Part shown: one piece after another, positions 58,633 through 64,000 of the stretch | Numbering within the stretch: position 1 is the stretch's first letter | Layout of the letters: every line of letters begins with the position of its first letter | NCBI GenBank assembly: GCA_016713965.1 | Contig: JADJOC010000003.1 | Location: 124,001-188,000, forward strand | Direction of reading: 5' to 3' | Length of the DNA: 64,000 nucleotides | Source: Chitinophagaceae bacterium | Lineage (GTDB): Bacteria > Bacteroidota > Bacteroidia > Chitinophagales > Chitinophagaceae | The notes under the pieces: model-generated | What the model was told of the DNA's origin: nothing | The model's database searches: none | What the model saw: only the letters and a program-made list of their open reading frames with translations | Translations under genes and position numbers: made by a program

Positions 58633-58764
58633 AGAGCCTGTTTAAAAATAGAGCTTTTATTGCCTGTTTTGCGATTAGTGGGGGCACCAACCGCAGCTGG
58701 CTGTCCTGGCCGGGTGTCCCCACCGGCCACTTTTTAATTCTATAAATTAAATTTAAGCAGCTCT
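58633..58764. repeat. Three-hairpin repeat element, copy 2
   Basis: 132 bp; ends AGAGCCTGTTTAAA and TTTAAGCAGCTCT are inverted. It aligns throughout with 48,365-48,489. Hairpin 2 keeps pairing with a compensatory change (GCAGC/GCTGT against GCGGC/GCCGC), and hairpin 3 keeps GGCCGG/CCGGCC with one bulged G; hairpin 1 has two mismatches. It lies between the divergent cca and acyl-CoA dehydrogenase genes. Confidence 0.85.
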
Positions 58765-58839
58765 AAATATATCTTAGGCAAATTAATTTTCTTTGATAGC
58801 AAAGCTTATTTTTGTGCCTAAATTAAAAATTGATTGTAT

Positions 58840-59993
58840 ATGCAGTTTCAACTAACTGAAGAGCAACTTATGATTAAGCAAGCCGCCCGTGATTTTGCAA
58901 TAAATGAATGCCTGCCGGGTGTGATAGAAAGGGATGAGCTACAAAAATTCCCAAAAGAACAAATAGAAAAGTTGGCTGATCTTGGTTTTATGGGCATGAT
59001 GGTAGATACAAAATATGGAGGAAGCGGCTTAGATACAGTTAGTTATGTATTGGCAATAGAAGAAATAAGTAAAGTTGATGCCAGTGTAAGCGTATGTATG
59101 AGCGTAAACAATAGCCTGGTGTGTTATGGACTACAGGAATACGGTAATGAAGAGCAAAGCATAAATATTTAACTCCGCTTGCGCAAGGTAAAAAAGATAA
59201 TGAACTGTATATTGGTGCATTTTTATTAAGCGAACCGGAAGCTGGTAGCGATGCAACATCTCAAAGCACCACTGCAGAAGATAAAGGCGATTACTATTTA
59301 TTAAACGGTACTAAAAACTGGATTACTAATGGAAATACTGCAAGTGTATACTTGGTTATTGCACAAACAGATGTAAGTAAAGGCAGCCGTGGTATTAATG
59401 CTTTTATAGTAGAAAAAAACCTTCCTGGTGTATCAGTTGGGGCAAAAGAAAATAAATTAGGGATAAGGGGCAGCGATACACACAGTATTTTATTTAATGA
59501 TGTAAAAGTGCCTAAAGAAAACAGGATTGGCGAAGACGGTTTCGGATTTAAATTTGCCATGAAGATTTTAGCCGGCGGAAGAATAGGTATTGCCTCCCAG
59601 GCATTAAGCATTGCCGGTGGCGCATATGAAAGATCACTGCAATACAGTAAACAACGCCGGGCGTTTGGTAAAGAGATTATGCATCACCAGGCTATTCAAT
59701 TTAAGCTGGCAGATATGGCTACAAAAATTGAATGTGCTAAACTACTTTGTTTAAAAGCAGCATGGGAAAAAGATAACCGCCTGGATTACACTTTAAGCAG
59801 CAGCATGGCAAAAGTTTTTGCCAGCGAAACTGCCATGTGGACGGCAACAGAAGCAGTTCAAATACATGGTGGTTATGGCTTTGTAAAAGAATATCATGTA
59901 GAAAGAATGATGAGGGATGCAAAAATTACCCAGATTTATGAAGGTACCAGTGAGGTGCAGAGAATCGTAATTGGAAGGAGTATTTTGAAATAA
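58840..59993 (+). CDS. Acyl-CoA dehydrogenase, frameshifted
   Basis: MQFQLTEEQLMIKQAARDFA begins the N-terminal helical domain. A lost A near 59,160 breaks EEQKHKYLTPLAQGK; the middle beta-domain GAFLLSEPEAGSDATSQSTT and C-terminal helical domain follow, with the catalytic Glu in QIYEGTSEVQRIVIGR. About 380 residues, the short-chain (BCAD-like) size. The flavoenzyme oxidises acyl-CoA to enoyl-CoA. The start at 58,840 is preferred to the in-frame TTG at 58,834. A TATTTTTG -7 box lies at 58,807. Confidence 0.9.
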
Positions 59994-60007
59994 GTTGATG
60001 GTTTTAT

Positions 60008-60226
60008 AGTTTAAGGTTTGAGGTTTGAGGTTTGGGGTTTGGGGTTTGTAATAAGATTTGTCTTAAATAATATAAATAAAAAGATAATTTTGACCTTAGC
60101 TGTAGTGCTACTATTAGGCATTGTTGTAGCCTGCCCCGTCTGAAAGCGGGGTCACTCACTTGTACTATATACCATTATTGAGCAAATACAAACCTAAAAC
60201 CCTCAAACTCCCAACTTCAAACTAAA
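60008..60226. repeat. Inverted heptad arrays enclosing extragenic repeat, copy E
   Basis: GT-rich heptads (GGTTTGA, GGTTTGG; about 60,014-60,050) face AC-rich ones (CCTAAAACCC, TCAAACTCCC; 60,193-60,224). Between them is the repeat core GCCTGCCCCGTCTGAAAGCG (60,129-60,148) with GGTCACTCACTTGTAC after it and TAGTGCTACTATTAGGC before it. It ends at the yggS start. Confidence 0.6.
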
Positions 60227-60227
60227 C

Positions 60228-60893
60228 ATGCCCATCAACAAAGAAAAATATCAGCAAATACTGCAGGAGTTAAATGGTAAAGCTACGTTGGTAGCTGTTT
60301 CAAAAACCAAGTCTATTGAAGATATACAGGAATTGTACAATCTTGGCCAAAGAGATTTTGGAGAAAATTATGTGCAGGAACTTATAGAAAAAGAAGCAGC
60401 TTTACCTAAGGATATACGGTGGCATTTTATCGGGCATTTACAAAGCAATAAAGTAAAATATATTGCCCCGTTTATACATTTAATTCATGGAATAGATACC
60501 TTGGCTTTATTAAAAGAAGTAAATAAACAGGCTTCAAAATATAACCGTACAATGGCTTGTCTTTTACAAATTTATATTGCAAAAGAAGAAACCAAATTCG
60601 GGCTAACTGAAGATGAATTGGAAACCATTCTCAACAATAGTGAATTTAGCCAATTAAAAAATGTAAAAATAGCAGGCTTTATGGGTATGGCGTCTTTTAG
60701 TAATGATACAAAACTCATTAAAAAAGAATTTAATTATCTTAAATTATTATTTAATAAAAATAATAACCTGCCAATTATTAACAGCCAACTATTAATTCTT
60801 TCTATGGGAATGAGCGCAGATTATAAAATAGCACTCGAAGAAGGAAGCAATATGGTACGCATTGGCAGTTTACTTTTTGGGAAAAGAGATTAA
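60228..60893 (+). CDS. yggS: YggS-family PLP homeostasis protein
   Basis: 221 residues: LVAVSKTKSIEDIQELYNLG with the PLP-binding Lys, RDFGENYVQELIEK, WHFIGHLQSNKVKYI, and GMSADYKIALEEGSNMVRIG. This fold-III PLP-binding protein has no known catalysis and buffers PLP and amino-acid pools. The start at 60,228 is right after the repeat; the gene lies 28 bp before folC, in the same direction. Confidence 0.95.
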   Translation: MPINKEKYQQILQELNGKATLVAVSKTKSIEDIQELYNLGQRDFGENYVQELIEKEAALPKDIRWHFIGHLQSNKVKYIAPFIHLIHGIDTLALLKEVNKQASKYNRTMACLLQIYIAKEETKFGLTEDELETILNNSEFSQLKNVKIAGFMGMASFSNDTKLIKKEFNYLKLLFNKNNNLPIINSQLLILSMGMSADYKIALEEGSNMVRIGSLLFGKRD

Positions 60894-60921
60894 TTTACCA
60901 TACTACAAGTTTTTATTGCAG

Positions 60922-62238
60922 ATGAATTACCAGCAAACCATTGATTATCTATATAACGAGCTGCCAATGTATAGCCGCATTGGAGATGCTGCTTATAAAA
61001 AAGATTTGCATAATACTATTGCCCTTTGCGAAGCATTGGATAATCCACATCTAAGATTTAAAAGCATTCACATAGCGGGAACTAACGGCAAAGGAAGTAC
61101 GAGCCACATGCTTGCTTCCATTTTGCAGCAGGCCGGATATAAAGTAGGTCTCTATACATCCCCACATATAAAAGATTTTAGAGAACGGATAAAAATAAAT
61201 GGCAAAATGGTGAGTGAAGATTTTGTAATTGGTTTTGTTGAACATACAAGACATATTTCTCAAAAGATACAACCTTCATTTTTTGAGTTGACTGTGGCTA
61301 TGGCTTTTGAATACTTTGCCCGGCAAAAAGTAGATGTCGCAATTATTGAAACCGGGCTTGGCGGCAGGCTGGATAGCACTAATATTATTACACCAATCTT
61401 ATCAATAATAACAAATATCGGTTGGGACCATATGAATATCCTGGGAAATACTTTGCAAGATATTGCTAAAGAAAAAGCGGGCATTATTAAAAAAAGTATC
61501 CCTGTTATTATTGGAGAAAGAAACCCCGAAACAGATGAAGTTTTTATCAATAAAGCAAGTGGCTTAACCGACCTGCTATATTTTGCTGAAGATGAATTTA
61601 TTATTACCGGTAGCCGCCTCAATATTGATACACAACTTATAACAACAAAATGGATTAGTGATGTAGGAAGAAATACTGAATGGGAATTCGCTCTTGACCT
61701 TACAGGAATATATCAGCAAAAAAATTTGGTAACAGTTTTATCAGCTGTTTTTCATTTAGCTGCCGAAGGTTTTATTGTGAATTTACCACAAATACAACAA
61801 GCTTTAAAACAAGTAAAGAAGTTAACCGGCTTTGCAGGCAGGTGGGATATAATTAATAAAGACCCTTTAACAGTAATAGATGTAGCACATAATGAAGATG
61901 GAATAAAACATGTTTTAGCACAATTATATTTGTATAAACCATCCAAAATCCATTTTATTATCGGATTAGTGAAAGATAAAGATTCTGCTAAAATTTTATC
62001 GCTATTGCCTGCCGGTGCAATGTATTATTTCACTAATGCACATCTGCCCCGGGCACTTGCCCATAACGAATTGAAAACTATTGCCCAACAATTTAATTTA
62101 ACCGGCGAAAGTTATGATGATGTAAATGATGCTTTAGACAATGCTAAACAGAATGCGCTTTCAACAGATATAATTATAGTCTGCGGAAGTTTTTTTATTA
62201 TTGCAGAAATAAAAAATATCTACAACATCTCATCTTAA
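60922..62238 (+). CDS. folC: Folylpolyglutamate / dihydrofolate synthase
   Basis: 438 residues from MNYQQTIDYLYNELPMYSRI. The P-loop HIAGTNGKGSTSHMLA, YTSPHIKDFRERI, and GLGGRLDSTNII with WDHMNILGNT are Mur-ligase-like FolC motifs; KEKAGIIKKS and VIDVAHNEDG complete the pattern. It glutamylates folates. An in-frame start 60 bp earlier (60,862) would overlap yggS and is not preferred. Possibly in operon with yggS. Confidence 0.95.
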   Translation: MNYQQTIDYLYNELPMYSRIGDAAYKKDLHNTIALCEALDNPHLRFKSIHIAGTNGKGSTSHMLASILQQAGYKVGLYTSPHIKDFRERIKINGKMVSEDFVIGFVEHTRHISQKIQPSFFELTVAMAFEYFARQKVDVAIIETGLGGRLDSTNIITPILSIITNIGWDHMNILGNTLQDIAKEKAGIIKKSIPVIIGERNPETDEVFINKASGLTDLLYFAEDEFIITGSRLNIDTQLITTKWISDVGRNTEWEFALDLTGIYQQKNLVTVLSAVFHLAAEGFIVNLPQIQQALKQVKKLTGFAGRWDIINKDPLTVIDVAHNEDGIKHVLAQLYLYKPSKIHFIIGLVKDKDSAKILSLLPAGAMYYFTNAHLPRALAHNELKTIAQQFNLTGESYDDVNDALDNAKQNALSTDIIIVCGSFFIIAEIKNIYNISS

Positions 62239-62441
62239 TTAACAAATTGAAACTGCGGCCTAGTCTTTAAAAATCTTTCAATTTTAGAAATTTTCGTACC
62301 TACTTCAATGACTGCTATTTTTAATTCGAGCGGAGAGATTCCCCAAGCCTCACACCATTTACTTACTTCGTAATTTTTATCAATATCAATCCGATATGTT
62401 TCCGGAGTAAAATTTTGACTTATTTTATTTTTATTGTTCAT
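62235..62441 (-). CDS. DUF3606 protein
   Basis: 68 residues: IDIDKNYEVSKWCEAWGISP followed by LELKIAVIEVGTKISKIERF is the DUF3606 pattern. Such short helical proteins of unknown role are common in proteobacteria and Bacteroidota. It is convergent with folC; stop codons overlap by 4 bp. Confidence 0.78.
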   Translation of the reverse strand: MNNKNKISQNFTPETYRIDIDKNYEVSKWCEAWGISPLELKIAVIEVGTKISKIERFLKTRPQFQFVN

Positions 62442-62608
62442 AACATTTATTTTTCTATAAAATAGAAAACAAAGTATGTGCCTAACCGTTAATGGGTGTT
62501 TTTTATTAAAATATAGCGGTGTTTGCCCATATCAGATGCAAATCAATCAAAACTTTGTAGAAAAACATTCACAGCTTTATAATAAGTGTGGAAAAATAGT
62601 AAGCAACG

Positions 62609-63157
62609 TTACCTATTATTATTTAAAGCCAGTTTATTAAATCCATAAAACAAACAACAGGCATGTAATGCTTGCACTATTTTACCATCATTTAATAAGT
62701 TTTTCACTTCTTCAGGCGGCATTAGTTCAATAACTATTTCTTCATTATGATCCAGCTTTTGCGCAGCTACTTTTTTGCCACCGGTTGCTAAAAAAAGGTA
62801 AGTAAAATTATTCAGCACTCCCGGGTTTGCTGCCACCTTAACCAGCAATTCCATACCAGAAAACTCGTATCCTGTCTCTTCCAATAACTCACGGTGCATT
62901 GCTGTAGCAATGTCTTCATTTTCATCAACAAAAGAACCGGGTACTTCAAGCACAGTTTTACCAATCGGGTGCCGGTATTGTTGAATCATTATTACTTCGC
63001 CCTCCTGTGTGAGTGCCATGGCACAGGCGGAGGGTGGTAATTCCACAACAAAATATGCATCTACCATATGACCGCCCGGGGTTTTACATACATCCTTCCT
63101 TGCGGTAAAATAATGATGCTGTATGATGTAATCAGATGATTCTATTGACCAGTTCAT
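62609..63157 (-). CDS. NUDIX hydrolase (ADP-ribose pyrophosphatase-like)
   Basis: 182 residues with a Nudix box FVDEN-E-x7-RELLEETGY (about residues 76-97); the first Gly of the GX5EX7REUXEEXGU consensus is Ser75. VIMIQQYRHPIGKTVLEVPG before it is the ADPRase-like lead. Substrate is probably a nucleoside-diphosphate sugar such as ADP-ribose, by resemblance only. Single gene, between non-coding repeats and DUF3606. Confidence 0.85.
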   Translation of the reverse strand: MNWSIESSDYIIQHHYFTARKDVCKTPGGHMVDAYFVVELPPSACAMALTQEGEVIMIQQYRHPIGKTVLEVPGSFVDENEDIATAMHRELLEETGYEFSGMELLVKVAANPGVLNNFTYLFLATGGKKVAAQKLDHNEEIVIELMPPEEVKNLLNDGKIVQALHACCLFYGFNKLALNNNR

Positions 63158-63194
63158 AAATAAACTTTGATGATTTCAATTGTTGCCTAAAGAT

Positions 63195-63282
63195 ATGCGG
63201 TATAAGTGAGTGACCCCGCCTTCGGACGGGGCAGGCTACAAGGGTGCTGCCATGAAAAACTGAGGCTGGTAACCAAAAAATT
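63195..63282. repeat. Extragenic hairpin repeat, copy F
   Basis: TATAAGTGAGTGACCCCGCC, a TTCGGA linker, GGGGCAGGCTACAAGG and, after a short gap, GAAAAACTGAGGCTGGTAAC. The closest full-length relative of copy A at 969-1058; hairpin core CCCCG/CGGGG. Confidence 0.65.
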
Positions 63283-63805
63283 ACCATTTCATCCTTTTAC
63301 GCAGCGTTGTAATATGTGCTACATGATGCCGTCCATGCCATGCGTACATGCCCAGCAGCTGCCATAGTGTAAATTCTTTATTATGCCCGGGATGAAAAAT
63401 TGTTTTATCAAAATCACTGTTTGTAAAAGCTTGCAGAAAAGCATACCATCTTATATGTAATGCATGTAATAGCGTGATAGAAATATTAATTGGCAGCTCT
63501 TTCACATCATCCAATTCGGCCCATTTAACTTCATCATACGCCTCTATTACAGGGTTATCCTCTGTGAATCCTAATTTAAACCTCACATAATCATTCATAT
63601 GGCTATCTGCCCAATGATGAATGACTTGTTTTACGGTCCAACCTCCTTCCCGGTAAGGCACATTTAACTGCTGCTCATCCAAATTCAAAATAGCATTTTC
63701 CAAAAACAGAGGTAAAGATTGTATATCAAGCAGCCATTCTTTCTTTAGCACATTAGAAAATGGCTGCATGACATATTCTCCAACCGGGTATTTTAGATCG
63801 CTCAT
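63281..63805 (-). CDS. YfiT/BstA-like bacillithiol transferase (DinB superfamily)
   Basis: 174 residues: YPVGEYVMQPF, YREGGWTVKQVIHHWADSHM and LLGMYAWHGRHHVAHITTLR supply the metal-binding His residues (HHWADSH and HGRHH) of the YfiT family, which transfers bacillithiol to electrophiles. Length and motif spacing match. It follows the FKBP gene by 1 bp, so the two are co-transcribed. Third bacillithiol-related gene of the window. Confidence 0.87.
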   Translation of the reverse strand: MSDLKYPVGEYVMQPFSNVLKKEWLLDIQSLPLFLENAILNLDEQQLNVPYREGGWTVKQVIHHWADSHMNDYVRFKLGFTEDNPVIEAYDEVKWAELDDVKELPINISITLLHALHIRWYAFLQAFTNSDFDKTIFHPGHNKEFTLWQLLGMYAWHGRHHVAHITTLRKRMKW

Positions 63806-63806
63806 T

Positions 63807-64000
63807 TTATTGATTGGCTTTAGGTTTTATGCCTTCCAAAGAAATTTCAAAAATAAGTGCAGCCCCTCCTGGTATTGATCCGCCGGCACCCCTGTCTCCA
63901 TATGCCAGTTCACTTGGTATGTACACTTTCCATTTGGAACCTACAGGCATTAATTGTAAAATCTCTGTCCACCCTTTAATTACGCCATTTACAGGAAATG
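63807..64000 (-). CDS. FKBP-type peptidyl-prolyl isomerase (C-terminal part only)
   Basis: The last 64 residues are seen: FPVNGVIKGWTEILQLMPVG, SKWKVYIPSELAYGDRGAGG, SIPGGAALIFEISLEGIK, stop at 63,807-63,809. This is the FKBP core (VIKGW, YIPxxLAYG, IPxxxxLIFxxxL). The 5' part lies past the right edge. Bacteroidota versions are usually exported lipoproteins that assist folding in the periplasm, which cannot be checked here. Confidence 0.9.
   Translation of the reverse strand, partial: FPVNGVIKGWTEILQLMPVGSKWKVYIPSELAYGDRGAGGSIPGGAALIFEISLEGIKPKANQ

Noticed and set aside
1..64000. CRISPR array, rRNA operon or prophage
   Set aside because: No array of evenly spaced direct repeats, no rRNA sequence and no cluster of phage structural genes were seen; the ORF6N and S74 genes are isolated.

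Overview
The window is AT-rich chromosomal DNA from a member of the Bacteroidota, most likely Chitinophagaceae or a close relative. The grounds are: TAnnTTTG-type -7 promoter elements (for example upstream of rpmI, ccmE, bshB1, glnS and an ECF sigma gene), lipoproteins and TonB-dependent receptors of Bacteroidota type, type-B L31, an archaeal-type ProRS, a short fold-III arginine decarboxylase, DUF4294/DUF4350/DUF3606 proteins, and bacillithiol genes.

Layout. 1-6.4 kb: GlmU-like acyl/nucleotidyltransferase (partial), ribosomal protein L31, YajQ, a damaged outer-membrane receptor, lgt and a bacilliredoxin. 6.5-13.6 kb: Hsp20, an IS3-family element inserted with a 4-bp target duplication into an NTF2-like gene, arginine decarboxylase, secreted proteins of unknown function, and rpmI-rplT. 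14-24.9 kb: TonB, an uncharacterised radical SAM protein, agmatinase, the cytochrome c maturation pair ccmE-ccmF, a DUF4294 protein, bshB1 and a fatty acid desaturase. 25-30.7 kb: an ECF sigma/membrane-anchored barrel pair, Kelch and PQQ-propeller lipoproteins, the latter split by an IS630-type element. 30.8-38.7 kb: glnS, a VanW-like protein, an L,D-transpeptidase operon behind a CRP-like palindrome, a second Hsp20, a tRNA-Ser / GIY-YIG / tRNA-remnant cassette and tatD. 39-52.4 kb: an S74 chaperone-tailed surface protein, plsC, ung, ORF6N protein, tRNA-Arg, a MATE exporter, rluF, a DUF4350-DUF4129-SpoIIM operon with a divergent RDD gene, small membrane proteins and proS. 52.6-64 kb: secreted and outer-membrane proteins, miaA, CCA-adding enzyme, acyl-CoA dehydrogenase, yggS, folC, a NUDIX hydrolase, a YfiT/BstA-type transferase and an FKBP (partial).

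Functional links. Bacilliredoxin, BshB1 and the YfiT-like protein together imply that the cell makes and uses bacillithiol. Arginine decarboxylase plus agmatinase form a route from arginine to putrescine. ccmE and ccmF belong to one cytochrome c assembly line, and this CcmE carries a CxxxY motif instead of HxxxY.

Two cautions. First, over twenty genes, including essential ones (glnS, proS, cca), are broken by single-base indels, mostly one base missing from a homopolymer. I read these as consensus errors and annotate each such gene as one locus spanning its fragments. Second, names of uncharacterised families are from memory of the protein sequences, with no database search.

The most unusual material is non-coding: a pair of about 125-130-bp repeats that each fold into three successive GC-rich hairpins and sit in divergent promoter regions; a tRNA-Ser duplication whose remnant has lost two segments to short perfect palindromes and which flanks a GIY-YIG nuclease gene; and a mosaic family of extragenic hairpin repeats.
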